Shown in pieces: positions 29,301 through 37,891 of a stretch of 64,000 nucleotides of DNA. Every line of letters begins with the position of its first letter. The stretch's first letter is position 1. The position numbers and the translations under genes are program-made. The notes beneath the pieces were generated by a model. It did no database searches, was not told the origin of the DNA, and saw only the letters and a list, made by a program, of their open reading frames with translations. Source of the DNA: Onstottus_B arcticum (GTDB lineage: Bacteria > Acidobacteriota > Blastocatellia > UBA7656); contig JBBPIE010000024.1 in the NCBI GenBank assembly GCA_038040485.1, forward strand, positions 1-64,000, written 5' to 3'.

Positions 29301-29820
29301 TGGAACGGCTGGACAGCGAATCAGCTTTAGGCAGACCGGAGGTTCATTTGGCGCGAGCATCCTTAGACCCGATGGAACAACGCTGGCTTCCGGCACCGGA
29401 TACATAGACGTAAAGACTCTGGCGACAACTGGCACGTATACGGTGAAGGTAGACCCATCTAACAATTCCACCGGCAGCACGACGCTGACGCTGTACGATG
29501 TTCCTCCGGATGTATCGGGGACGGTAACGATCGGCGGCTCCTCGCTGCCAGTGACGATTGCTGTGCCGGGACAAAACGGTGCGCTTACGTTCGCGGGTAC
29601 TTCGGGACAGGTAGTTACCATCCATATGGCCGGCAATACGGTCGCTTCCGTGACGTTGAGGTTGCTCAAACCAGATGGAACGCAGCTCGGCACGATCTGG
29701 GGCGGCGGTAACTTCAATCTAGCAAACCAAACATTGCCGGCGACCGGCACCTACACAATCGTCATTGATCCAACCAATTGGGAGGTTGGAAGCTTGAACA
29801 TAAATGTCACTAGTCCTTAA
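26383..29820 (+). CDS. Secreted multidomain surface protein (LamG, Ig-like, YD, IPT, five PPC-like repeats)
   Basis: 1145 aa with a signal peptide (LSLTLLVLTGGLFCLSVS). Modules in order: LamG/concanavalin-like sandwich ~30-230 (FDGSQLRVYIDGTQRGS); Ig-like ~240-330 (TVSADASDSDGTIASVEFF); carboxypeptidase-regulatory-like ~335-412; one YD/RHS pair ~420-455 (YLYDELGRLVSVIDKDG, then YSYDAVGNLLAISRPG); two IPT/TIG domains ~458-630; then five ~110-residue PPC-like beta repeats, each opening with a PGQ..LTFSGTAGQ-type block and closing with LPATGTYT. It lies directly upstream of the Rhs gene and is probably co-transcribed. A surface adhesin or scaffold is likely; the single YD pair looks like a trace of an Rhs ancestor. 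Confidence 0.82.
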   Translation: MFRHLSLTLLVLTGGLFCLSVSNSLRTAAVTPNSLSLNGSNAYVSVPNSTSLNITGPITVEAWIKTNSTSQQGIVERYGSGTNGGYALRLASGGTLQFFTLIGGNSFDYIQSTVAVGTGAWHHVAGVFDGSQLRVYIDGTQRGSKSSTFAPGTGTNTVKIGARGDDAAAKFNGLIDEVRITAGVVYTGGFVPAVDLTAITGTRGLWKFDGQTTSDSSGNNNVGTLQGSATYSTEVCDIPPTVSITVPANGAVFVVPVVTVSADASDSDGTIASVEFFQGSTSIGSDTSSPYSVTWSSVAAGNYSLTAKATDNRGATTTSSAVNITVNSSSGSITGKVTMIDGTTAIAAAAVKVYQGTTVVGTATTNTTGDYAVGSLGTGAYSVQASAAGYESTAQIAVSVSDGNATTLNVSLGVPITYLYDELGRLVSVIDKDGNAATYSYDAVGNLLAISRPGPAQIAIMQFNPVSGPVGASVTIYGAGFSATAAQNTVAFNGVSATVVSSSTNLIVTDVPAGATTGTIAVTSPAGSATSPASFSVSTGGAVGSPTITGFTPTVGLPGTAVTITGTNFDANPSNEKVALNITLTSPSSATSTSIATSVPSSAGSGRISVSTPYGKAVSSADFIVPPSPHTPANVESTARMTFGETKTITVTGSGKIGLVLFDGTVSQRVSIKVNTAGYLGILNVYNPDHSILVAQGGYIGGLFIEPERLFSTGTYTILNRTDYPPASITFTLYNVASDVTNTIAIAGTPVSVTTTTPGQNALVTFNGTAGQQISLNSSGSIPAWVLQILKPDGGILGSTNGAFIDNMTLPATGAYTILANPIDMHTGNATLTLYNVADVTGSLTISSPPVSTSITYPGQRSRLTFSGTAGQKVSLQGTNNSMSLCTLSIQNPDGTTLASVGGAISAAPFIDTKTLPATGNYTVVVDPQGTIVGSMSVRLYDVTDVTGTITPGGSPVTATITTPGQNAYITFSGTAGQRISFRQTGGSFGASILRPDGTTLASGTGYIDVKTLATTGTYTVKVDPSNNSTGSTTLTLYDVPPDVSGTVTIGGSSLPVTIAVPGQNGALTFAGTSGQVVTIHMAGNTVASVTLRLLKPDGTQLGTIWGGGNFNLANQTLPATGTYTIVIDPTNWEVGSLNINVTSP

Positions 29821-29883
29821 GAGCCCCTTCCCCAATGAGAGTGCTTGGCTTCAATTGGCGATCGCTTAGCTTGGGAGAGACAG

Positions 29884-32800
29884 ATGAAAACATGGGTTAA
29901 GTACACCGTCGCGCTAGCCTTGAGTTTGATACTTGTGGACGGTCCGCTGCTCAATGTCGTTTGCGCATTGCACAGGCCGTCGTTGAGTCAGCACGCCTCT
30001 GCCGCGCCTTTTGATCTGCGCGCCAACAACCCGGCTAGCGCGAGATCGAGCGCCGCATTTGTCTCGAAGCTACTCAGCAAGCGACCGGCGCAAGGCTCAA
30101 ACACCGATGCGAGAATCCCAGGCCAAACAGTCACTACTCTTCCTGGCGGACGGCTTTTGAAGACAGGCGGGCTAGAACTACAAGGCCCGGTCTCCACGGT
30201 GACGATCGAAGACGCGGGCACGTCTGCCTCATCGGCCGAATACATCAAGCTCCAGCGCAGCCGCGCGTTTCACACAGCGACGATGCTGCCTGATGGAAAA
30301 GTCCTGATACTCGGCGGCATCGGCGGCGACGGCCGCGTGGTCGACACCGCAGAGATCTTTGATCCTGAAGCAAACACCTCCGAGCTTCTCGGCGATTTAT
30401 CAAGCCAATCCGCAATCCCAAATCCGCAATCCGCAATCGTTCCTCGCGTCTATCACACGGCGACCCTGCTGACGGAAGGCGTCGTTCTCATCGCAGGCGG
30501 TGTATCACGCGACAGCGAAGCGCTCAAGACCGCAGAGATTTGGGACTTCAGAACGAGGCGAGTAGTCGCGCGGCTGAAGCTTCACACGCATCGGTACAAT
30601 CACTCGGCGATGCTGATGCCCGATGGCAAAGTGCTTTTGTCTCAGGGAAGCGGCAACGACGACAACCTTCTGGTAACCGGAGAGTTGTTTGACAGCGGGC
30701 GTAGAAGCTTTAACAAAGTCAAAGCAGGACAAGTTGAAGCGCTTCTCGCTGCGCAATCCGAAGCCCTCGATCCCAAACTGACCGGCTCGATACCGAGCGA
30801 TGGAACAACAGGGGTTCCGGCCGATGCCTTGCTGGCTTTGCGCTTTTCGAAGCCCCTGCGCGCGGAGACAATCAGCGCCGAGACAGTAACTCTGTCGAAT
30901 TCGTATGGCAGCGTCGAAGCGAAAGTAATTCCCGCGGAGAACGGGAGGTTGGCGTTCGTCACTCCAAACGCGCCGCTGCTTCCCGCTACTGCCTATACCT
31001 TGTCGTTGTCGGGGTCCTTCGACTCGACGGGGCGCGCGCTTCCTCCCGTCGCGCTGAGCTTTACAACGGCGGCTGCGGTCGCGCCGAGTGCATCGGAAGG
31101 CGAGCAGTGGTCGCCTGACGCGGATTACCTGACAAGCAACGCTCGCGACGAACAAGCGGATTCCAAGTGGCAGACGCAGGCCTCTTTGCAGGCGCCGCCG
31201 TCAGTGACTGCGTTAGCTGGTCAGGTCTTGAAACTCAATGGCCAGCCACTGGCAAACGTCACGATTCAGATTGACGATGCGTCGGCGCGAACCGACGAGA
31301 CGGGCCGCTTCCTGCTGCCAGGAGTAAAGGCTGGCCATCGAGTAATGATGATTCACGGGCATACGGCCAGCCGACCCGGAAAGACCTACGGCATGTTCGA
31401 GGTTGGCGTCGATATCAAGGACCGCCAGACAAACAGCTTGCCTTACACGATCTGGATGCCTGTGATCGACAACCAACATGCCACGAGACTCTCTGTTCCG
31501 ACGTCCAGCAAAGTGATAGCTCGCACTCCGCTCATTCCCGATCTCGAAGTGCATATTCCCGAACGAGTGAGATTGAGAAATGTCGAAGGCGACATGACGA
31601 GCTTCTCTATTACTCCGATCCGCCCCGACCGCCCCCCGTTTCCCGGGCCCAAGGGCGCGCAGGTCTTCTTCGCGCTTCAGACGCACGGCGCGCGAGTTGA
31701 ATCCGTCAACGGCAACGCCGGCGAGCGAGTGGAAATAATCTTCCCGAACGCGGCCGGCGCAGCGCCAGGCTCCACGATTGATCTCTTCAGCTACAGCGCG
31801 ATGACCGGTTGGCATGTCTATGGGCAAGGCGAGGTAACGAAGAACGGCAAGCAGATCAAGCCGCTGCCCGGGGTGACGCCACAGTCGCTGAGTTGCGTTT
31901 GGGCTGCCCTTAGCGGTTCCACCGAGGCGCCGGCCACGGCGCCTGCCGCAGGAGGCAATAGAGAAAGCCCGGACCCGGTTGATCTCGGCACCGGTCTGTT
32001 CATGCTTCGCGAGACGGACCTTGCGTTGCCGGACGTGTTGCCCTTAGCGCTCACGCGGGTTTACCGGCCCCTGGACACCAGAAGCCGTCCGTTCGGAATC
32101 GGCGGAACGCATCAATATCAGATGTTCTTTGTCGGAGACGGAACCGCATTCAGTTACGTCGAGTTGATACTCGCCGATGGAGGGCGGATACGCTATGAGC
32201 GCATCTCCGCTGGCACTGATCTGGCGGGTGCCGTGCTCGAACACACAGCGACGCCGACCCAGTTCTATAAATCAAAACTCACCTGGAACTGGAACTACGG
32301 TTGGAACTTGGAGTTCAAGGACGGGTCGGTGTGGAAATTCTATTCGTTTGATGCGGGCCCGGCTCTGATATCAATGTCCGATCGGTTTGGCAATACGGTG
32401 ACGATCGATAGGGCAAGCTACAGGCGGATCAACAGAGTGCTTTCCCCCAACGGCCGGTGGATCGAGTTCACCTATGATTCAAGCGACCGTGTCACCCAGG
32501 CCAAGGACAACAGCGGCCGGACGGTCAATTACACTTATGACGCGAGCGGGCGGCTTTGGAAGGTGACCAACCCACTGGGTCAGGTCACCGAGTACACCTA
32601 CGACTCTTCGCACCGCATGCTGACGATCAAAGACGCGCGCGGCATCGTCTACGTCACCAACCAGTATGACGCGAATGGAAGGGTCTCGCTTCAGACTCAG
32701 GCGGACGGGACTACGTATCAGTTCGCTTACACACTGGATACCAATGGCAAAGTGATTCAGACGGATATGACCGACCCGCGCGGCAACGTCTCGCGGATCA

Positions 32801-35259
32801 CATTCAACAGCAAGGGCTACGCTCTCACCGACAAGTTCGCCGTCGGAACGTCTATAGAGCAAACCATCACCTACCAGCGGCAAGCCAATACTCACTTCTT
32901 GCAAAGCGTGACAGACTCGTTGAGCCGCAGAACGGACTTCTCTTACGACTCGCTCGGCAATCTCACAAGCATGACTCGTCTTGCCGGAACGGGTAACGCG
33001 GTCACTACGAGCTTCACATATGAGCCGGTCTTCAATCAGTTGACTAGCGTCACCGATCCGTTGAACCACACATCATCGATTGGATACGACAGCAAGGGGA
33101 ATCCGACCAGTGTTATTGACCCCTTGGGGAACCAGACGGCATTTGCTTACAACTCGGCGGGTCAGGCAATCAGCGCGACCAATCCGATCAACAAGACGGT
33201 GCAGTTTGGCTACGACGGGGGTGATCTTGTCAGCATAACGAGCCCCCTGGGGCAGTCGGTCAACAGGTTTGTAGACAGTGCCGGTCGAGTACTCAGCGTG
33301 AGGGATCCGGTTGGTCAGACGACGAAGTTAGAATACGATGCGCTGAATCGTCCAACTCGAGTCACAGACCCGCTACAAGGTGCGATCTCATTTGCCTACG
33401 ACCCGAACGGCAATCTGCTGAGCGTCACGGATGCTCGAAACAACGTGGTCAGTTACGCATACGACAACATGGACCGAGTTCAAACGCGAACCGATCCGCT
33501 AACACGCGCGTCGAGCTATCAGTACAACAACAACGGCAACATTAAGCAGATAACTGACCGGAAGAACCAGGTTACGAACCATACCTACGACGCTCTCGAA
33601 CGGTTGACGCAGGTGACTTATGCAGACGCCTCGACAACAAGTTATACCTATGACGGCGGAAGCCGTTTGACGCAAATAACCGATTCGCTCTCGGGCACGA
33701 TCTCTTACACCTACGATGATCTTGATCGTGTTACAAGCGAAGCCACGCCGCAGGGAACTGTGAGCTACACCTACGATGCGCTTGGTCGTCGCGCGAGCAT
33801 GTCGGTACCAGGTCAATCGTCAGTCACCTACACCTATGACAATGCGAATCGACTTACTCAGATCGCTCAGGGCTCGTCGACGGTAAGTTTTGCCTACGAC
33901 GCAGCGAGCAGGACGACTTCTCATGCGTTGCCAAACGGCGTTGTTACTGAGTACATCTACGACGACGCGTCGAGGCTTGTCGGTCTCGCGTACAGAAAGG
34001 GTGCAAATGTTCTGGGCAACCTCACCTATGAGTATGACGCCGCCGGCCGTCGAACAAAAACAGGTGGCAGCCTTGCGAGCACGGGTCTGCCGCAGGCCGT
34101 TGCAACGACGAGTTACAACGCGGCGAACCACCAGACTGGCTTCGGGAGCCAGACGCTGAGCTACGACAACAACGGCAACCTCACCAGTGATGGCGTCACG
34201 AGCTACGGATGGAACGCACGCAATCAACTTCTGTCAATGACCAGCGCGGCGTTGTCCGCCAGCTTCCAGTACGACGGGCTCGGGAGAAGACAGAGCAAGA
34301 CAATCAACGGAAGCACCCTCGGCTTCGTGTACGATGGCCCGAACATCGTGCAGGAACAGGCCAGCGGATCGGCAACCGCAAATCTGCTGACGGGAGGAAT
34401 TGACAATCTCATCACCCGCAGCGATTCCTCGGGTACGACAACAGCCCTTAGAGACGCATTGGGGAGTATCATCGCCCTGACTGATTCGAATGGCTTGATT
34501 CAAACTCAGTACGGCTACGAGCCGTTCGGCAAAACCACGGCGAGCGGGACGACGACTGGCAACACGCAGAAGTACACAAGCCGAGAAGATGACGGTACTG
34601 GGTTATATTACTACCGAACCCGCTACTATTCGCCGTCCTCTCAACGATTCATCAGCGAAGACCGGATCGGGCTTCGCGGCGGTATCAACCTTTTCGCCTA
34701 TGTCAAAAACAATCCGGTGAGCCTGAATGATCCCTTTGGGTATAAACCCAGCGATCCATTGATATCAGAGGAAGGGTTTTGTGGCTTATTAGGGCGTACG
34801 GGCACTGCTGCGGCGGGATTTGGCGATGCGCTAACCGGCGGGCTAACAGACAAAGTGAGAGACTGGACTGGCGCTAACGGCGCTGTCGACAAGGGCTCTG
34901 GCTACTACACAGGAGGCGAGTACGGCGCTTACGCGTGGGCAATGGGCACCGGAGTCGCGATCGCTTGGGAGTTGCTCGGAGCAGAGATTGTAGCTGGCAC
35001 GGTACTGAAGGGTCCCATTCCCAACGTGACAGCGCAAAGTCTTGCGGAACAGTTAGCTCTTGAAGAAGCAATGGCGAACGGCAAAGACATAATTATGGAT
35101 AAATTAGCCGATGCCCCCAGACTAATAGCCAATTATGGCCCGGGGGAATGGGTAAAGATGCAATGGGTTCACAGGGCGCTTGATGGCTCCAAGATTGTGT
35201 TCCACTGGTTCAGGAACCTGACAACCGGCCAGAATGTTGAATATAAGATCATGCCTTAA
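29884..35259 (+). CDS. Rhs polymorphic toxin with variable C-terminal tip
   Basis: 1791 aa. ATG 29884 follows GGGAGAGA and gives a signal peptide (VKYTVALALSLILVDG). Modules: kelch-like blades ~120-270 (HTATMLPDGKVLILGG); Big_5-like Ig ~300-395; carboxypeptidase-regulatory-like ~440-515; DUF6531-like start of the Rhs cage ~695-740 (DPVDLGTGLFMLRETDLALP); YD repeats ~860-1560; and the Rhs core near 1575-1620 (YYYRTRYYSPSSQRFISEDR then NPVSLNDPFGY). After the core follows a 171-residue tip ending GEWVKMQWVHRALDG and FHWFRNLTTGQNVEYKIMP. The tip is the predicted toxin; its activity is not recognisable to me. The downstream gene is the likely immunity partner. The Rhs cage is thought to enclose the toxin until delivery. 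Confidence 0.9.
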   Translation: MKTWVKYTVALALSLILVDGPLLNVVCALHRPSLSQHASAAPFDLRANNPASARSSAAFVSKLLSKRPAQGSNTDARIPGQTVTTLPGGRLLKTGGLELQGPVSTVTIEDAGTSASSAEYIKLQRSRAFHTATMLPDGKVLILGGIGGDGRVVDTAEIFDPEANTSELLGDLSSQSAIPNPQSAIVPRVYHTATLLTEGVVLIAGGVSRDSEALKTAEIWDFRTRRVVARLKLHTHRYNHSAMLMPDGKVLLSQGSGNDDNLLVTGELFDSGRRSFNKVKAGQVEALLAAQSEALDPKLTGSIPSDGTTGVPADALLALRFSKPLRAETISAETVTLSNSYGSVEAKVIPAENGRLAFVTPNAPLLPATAYTLSLSGSFDSTGRALPPVALSFTTAAAVAPSASEGEQWSPDADYLTSNARDEQADSKWQTQASLQAPPSVTALAGQVLKLNGQPLANVTIQIDDASARTDETGRFLLPGVKAGHRVMMIHGHTASRPGKTYGMFEVGVDIKDRQTNSLPYTIWMPVIDNQHATRLSVPTSSKVIARTPLIPDLEVHIPERVRLRNVEGDMTSFSITPIRPDRPPFPGPKGAQVFFALQTHGARVESVNGNAGERVEIIFPNAAGAAPGSTIDLFSYSAMTGWHVYGQGEVTKNGKQIKPLPGVTPQSLSCVWAALSGSTEAPATAPAAGGNRESPDPVDLGTGLFMLRETDLALPDVLPLALTRVYRPLDTRSRPFGIGGTHQYQMFFVGDGTAFSYVELILADGGRIRYERISAGTDLAGAVLEHTATPTQFYKSKLTWNWNYGWNLEFKDGSVWKFYSFDAGPALISMSDRFGNTVTIDRASYRRINRVLSPNGRWIEFTYDSSDRVTQAKDNSGRTVNYTYDASGRLWKVTNPLGQVTEYTYDSSHRMLTIKDARGIVYVTNQYDANGRVSLQTQADGTTYQFAYTLDTNGKVIQTDMTDPRGNVSRITFNSKGYALTDKFAVGTSIEQTITYQRQANTHFLQSVTDSLSRRTDFSYDSLGNLTSMTRLAGTGNAVTTSFTYEPVFNQLTSVTDPLNHTSSIGYDSKGNPTSVIDPLGNQTAFAYNSAGQAISATNPINKTVQFGYDGGDLVSITSPLGQSVNRFVDSAGRVLSVRDPVGQTTKLEYDALNRPTRVTDPLQGAISFAYDPNGNLLSVTDARNNVVSYAYDNMDRVQTRTDPLTRASSYQYNNNGNIKQITDRKNQVTNHTYDALERLTQVTYADASTTSYTYDGGSRLTQITDSLSGTISYTYDDLDRVTSEATPQGTVSYTYDALGRRASMSVPGQSSVTYTYDNANRLTQIAQGSSTVSFAYDAASRTTSHALPNGVVTEYIYDDASRLVGLAYRKGANVLGNLTYEYDAAGRRTKTGGSLASTGLPQAVATTSYNAANHQTGFGSQTLSYDNNGNLTSDGVTSYGWNARNQLLSMTSAALSASFQYDGLGRRQSKTINGSTLGFVYDGPNIVQEQASGSATANLLTGGIDNLITRSDSSGTTTALRDALGSIIALTDSNGLIQTQYGYEPFGKTTASGTTTGNTQKYTSREDDGTGLYYYRTRYYSPSSQRFISEDRIGLRGGINLFAYVKNNPVSLNDPFGYKPSDPLISEEGFCGLLGRTGTAAAGFGDALTGGLTDKVRDWTGANGAVDKGSGYYTGGEYGAYAWAMGTGVAIAWELLGAEIVAGTVLKGPIPNVTAQSLAEQLALEEAMANGKDIIMDKLADAPRLIANYGPGEWVKMQWVHRALDGSKIVFHWFRNLTTGQNVEYKIMP
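30406..30439 (+). repeat. Heptamer tract inside the rhs coding sequence
   Basis: Units CAATCCG, CAATCCC, AAATCCG, CAATCCG and CAATCG follow one another and encode QSAIPNPQSAI in the kelch-like region. It has the same 7-nt period as the intergenic tracts elsewhere in this window. Confidence 0.8.
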
Positions 35260-35274
35260 CAGGAGGATAATTGA

Positions 35275-35694
35275 ATGAAGGTTGTGTGTGTGTCCAACTC
35301 CGGCAAATCACTGCCTCGGAATTACCTTGATTCTCGGAGAGGGTATGACTCTGCATCAGAGTTTCCAATTACAGTTGGCCAGGAGTACGTTGTTTATGCG
35401 CTTGCGCTGCGAAAGAACGAGCAAGTCTGGTATTACATTTCAGACGATGATGGCCTTTACTATCCGCATCGTTATCCGGCTCCATTGTTTGAAGGTGTCG
35501 ACAGCAGACTGTCACAATATTGGAGGTTCGCGTTTACCCCTGAACACCTGGATCATGCTGCGCTCTTCGCATTCGAAGAGTGGGTTCGTGATGAATACTA
35601 TTATGATCGCTTGACTGACAAGGTTGAGGATGATGTCTCGAAGTTCAGCGAGATGAAACATCTTATGGACTTAGAGAACGACAAATCTGGGTGA
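35275..35694 (+). CDS. Probable immunity protein for the Rhs tip
   Basis: 139 aa, starting 15 bp after the rhs stop, with an excellent AGGAGG site before ATG 35275. The sequence is acidic and aromatic: MKVVCVSNSGKSLPRNYLD, ITVGQEYVVYALALRKNEQVWYYISDDD, then a Tyr/Phe/Trp-rich C-terminal half. No signal or membrane segment, so it would act in the cytoplasm. Position directly after an Rhs tip, small size and acidity are the hallmarks of cognate immunity proteins. I recall similar N-termini in other polymorphic-toxin loci but cannot name the family. Binding to the tip is inferred. Confidence 0.75.
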   Translation: MKVVCVSNSGKSLPRNYLDSRRGYDSASEFPITVGQEYVVYALALRKNEQVWYYISDDDGLYYPHRYPAPLFEGVDSRLSQYWRFAFTPEHLDHAALFAFEEWVRDEYYYDRLTDKVEDDVSKFSEMKHLMDLENDKSG

Positions 35695-35820
35695 GCAAAG
35701 AAGGCGTTCGTCCTCCAACGCAACTAGAGGTTGACTCGTTATTAAGGCGACAACAAGAAGAACAATGGTCCAGCATGCTCTCTGCGTCGTGAAGAGACCC
35801 GCTACACCCATCGAATAGGG

Positions 35821-36125
35821 GGACGGCTCCCGGAAACTGGAACTGAAGCGAGGTGCACGATGGCACTGTGCTTTTGTCTCAGGGGAGCGGCAAGGACAAC
35901 AAGCCTCTAGCAAACGGCGAGTTGTTTGACCATGGGCGGAGAGGCTTCAGCAAGCTCAAGGCTGGACAGGTTGAAGCGCTTCTCGTTGCCACACAATCCG
36001 AAGCCCTCGATCCCAAATTGACCGGCTCGATACCAAGCGATGGAACGACAGGGGTCGCGGCGGATGCCCTGCTAGCGTTGCGCTTCTCGAAGCCCCTGCG
36101 CGCGGAGACAATCAGCGCTGAGACA
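35821..36125 (+). pseudogene. Debris: toxin-tail remnant joined to a duplicated rhs fragment
   Basis: 35821-35845 encodes TAPGNWN followed by a stop, matching the end (LAPGNWY) of the small gene at 37578-37877. From 35857 to 36125 the sequence is a close copy of 30621-30886 inside rhs (kelch/Big_5 junction; both encode KAGQVEALL and GSIPSDGTTGV), with one 3-nt insertion. The copy stops abruptly at GAGAC. The frame continues to 36242 only as unrelated sequence. This is a relic of a second rhs-type gene or a recombination scar, not a working gene. Confidence 0.8.
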
Positions 36126-36385
36126 TCATCGAGGACACTTCGACGACTTTGGTTGGCCGTGGCGTTGGGGCTGCTGAGCGCACGTTCACTAGCGTCACTA
36201 ACGAACTCGCTGAAATACTTGGGGTGGACCGCCGGGCTCTAGGCAAAGCAGTGGAACTAATCAAGAAGGCTGCGGGCCGAGGCGGACCCGACAACATAGC
36301 AATCGGGGCGAGTGGTAACGTATACGATCCGGTTAGTAGGGAGATCCTCGGGAACATCTTTGATGAAGTTTGGAGGTTCAAGTGA
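36125..36385 (+). pseudogene. Orphan Rhs-type C-terminal tip (truncated at its start)
   Basis: An 87-codon open frame begins right at the breakpoint of the rhs fragment, but in a different frame, and has no ATG; TTG 36149 is the first possible start. It encodes TSVTNELAEILGVDRRALGK, then GPDNIAIGASGNVYDPVSR and EILGNIFDEVWRFK. The GNVYDP..G.ILGN ending is, as I recall, typical of tips cut from Rhs or other polymorphic toxins. The stop overlaps the next gene (GTGA), as expected of a toxin-immunity pair. It was probably once fused to an Rhs cage; it could serve as a donor for recombination. Confidence 0.65.
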
Positions 36386-36903
36386 GTTACATTGTCAGTG
36401 TCGTTGTACTTGAACCGAGCTTAAGTCTTGGCACTCACCTTAGTGACATGCCAACTGGAGAGATCGTGCTGCAGGTTGTCAGCCAAGGCCCGGAAGCTAA
36501 ATGGAGGGCCTGCTACGTCACGGCATTGCGGCGACGTCTAGGAATGTCTCCATCTGAGCTTGCCATCTACGTTCTCATAGATATGGGCGGTGGCTACTTG
36601 ACGAGTTCCCCCTTCGTGGTTGTCCCGAACAACGATAAGGACTTGATTAAGCTTCAATTTCCTGGTGAATTTAGACAGAGTGTTGCGTATATCCTCCAAG
36701 CTCTCCTCAAGGAATCCACTATCGGACAGCTCTTGGTTGTTTGTGAGCCGACGTTTGGTCTACTGAGGAGTGTCCCTGATGAGCGGTACGATGGCTATGA
36801 GATTCGGGGTCCAATGTCCTTAGGCGAGTTTTGGACTTGCCATGATCAAGGTGCATTCTCCGAAGAAACAATCTGCAAAGTGTCAGCTACGGCCCGCGAT
36901 TAA
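36382..36903 (+). CDS. Putative immunity protein for the orphan tip
   Basis: 173 aa. GTG 36382 overlaps the tip's TGA and is 5 nt after GGAGG (36372-36376). The sequence starts MSYIVSVVVLEPSL. It has no signal or membrane helix and no family I recognise. Composition is mixed alpha/beta (ELAIYVLIDMGGGYLTSSPF, then FRQSVAYILQALLKESTIGQ). The overlap with the orphan tip is the main reason to call it immunity. It remains a full-length open frame although the tip upstream is broken, consistent with selection to keep immunity. Confidence 0.6.
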   Translation: MSYIVSVVVLEPSLSLGTHLSDMPTGEIVLQVVSQGPEAKWRACYVTALRRRLGMSPSELAIYVLIDMGGGYLTSSPFVVVPNNDKDLIKLQFPGEFRQSVAYILQALLKESTIGQLLVVCEPTFGLLRSVPDERYDGYEIRGPMSLGEFWTCHDQGAFSEETICKVSATARD

Positions 36904-36970
36904 GGATCCATGGAGGGGAAAAGATGAAGAGAGATGTGCTTATCGTTAGCGACGCTAAGGAACCGCGCTA

Positions 36971-37576
36971 ATGAACAATGGATTGCGCAATAGACCAACA
37001 ACAATCCTATGCTTCTTCTTAGCCGGGGTGGTCGGCGGCATTCTTGATCTAGGAATAACGTTTTCCCTTAAGCCAGATGATTTATGGTATTACCACCATG
37101 AGTATTGGGTGAGTCCCACCTACTTAAACTTTGTTGTCGCGAGCGGAGTCGGAGTCATAGCAATTGTGCTCATGAGCATATATTCAATGCGGCGAGGTTG
37201 GATTAGGATAGAGCCGACGCGTAATCGCAAGGTGGCCGCTGCGATGACTCTGATCATAGCGCACCCAGTTGTTTTTTGGGTTGGTAGCGACATGAGATTT
37301 TACCCTGGCTCCCTAATACTTGGCGCGGTACTTCTTTCGTTGTCGATATCTTTCGTCTTATGGATGCTCTCGGGAGCATGGTCTAATCTCGTATTGTTCT
37401 TGATGGTTGTAAGTTGTTTACTTGCCCCTAGCATTGCCTCGATCCTGCGAGTTGGTGAACCCGTCGTATTCATTTATCCTTCAACCCTTCCCTTGATTTC
37501 GGCATTGTCTGGATATTGGTTGGCTTTGCCCTCTGGGTCGAGGGTCGTGCGCGAAGGCGCAAGAACCGAATTGTAG
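36971..37576 (+). CDS. Integral membrane protein in the toxin island
   Basis: 201 aa with about five or six transmembrane helices (ILCFFLAGVVGGILDLGITF, FVVASGVGVIAIVLMSIYSM, MTLIIAHPVVFWVG, LILGAVLLSLSISFVLWML, LVLFLMVVSCLLAPSIAS, then FIYPSTLPLISALSGYWLAL). No family recognised. Some polymorphic-toxin immunity proteins are membrane proteins that guard against membrane-active toxins, so an immunity role is possible. Its A+T-rich codons differ from the genome's usual GC-rich pattern, suggesting horizontal acquisition. Confidence 0.6.
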   Translation: MNNGLRNRPTTILCFFLAGVVGGILDLGITFSLKPDDLWYYHHEYWVSPTYLNFVVASGVGVIAIVLMSIYSMRRGWIRIEPTRNRKVAAAMTLIIAHPVVFWVGSDMRFYPGSLILGAVLLSLSISFVLWMLSGAWSNLVLFLMVVSCLLAPSIASILRVGEPVVFIYPSTLPLISALSGYWLALPSGSRVVREGARTEL

Positions 37577-37577
37577 C

Positions 37578-37877
37578 GTGAATCTGCTTTACCAGCTCGG
37601 GCAGGAACGACCCAACGAAGGCAGACTGCAAGGCGTTCCTGGGATCTACAGCTCGTGCGAGGTAGAGACATTGAGAAACGGACTCGATGCCGCAGTCGCT
37701 GCCAAGAGTTGCCCCTCGTGCGGGGCGAAGTATAAGCAATGGTTCCTAAAGGGTGGTTCCATTGACGGATTCAACAGCAACACCTGGGCTTACAACATGA
37801 TTGAAGGAGCTGGGCTGATCCCCCCGGCTCAAGCACGCGCTCCCGGATATCACCTGGCTCCCGGAAATTGGTACTGA
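37578..37877 (+). CDS. Orphan toxin-tip-like fragment
   Basis: 99 codons from GTG 37578, immediately after the stop of the membrane protein and without a ribosome-binding site. It contains SCPSCGAKYKQWF (CxxC pair) and then FNSNTWAYNMIEGAGLIPP and APGYHLAPGNWY. The NSNTWAY...APG pattern at the end resembles C-terminal tips of secreted toxins. No upstream cage is attached, so it is likely a displaced tip. Relics of the same ending occur at 35821-35845 and near 39040. The catalytic activity cannot be assigned. Confidence 0.5.
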   Translation: MNLLYQLGQERPNEGRLQGVPGIYSSCEVETLRNGLDAAVAAKSCPSCGAKYKQWFLKGGSIDGFNSNTWAYNMIEGAGLIPPAQARAPGYHLAPGNWY

Positions 37878-37891
37878 ATGTGAGGCGCACT

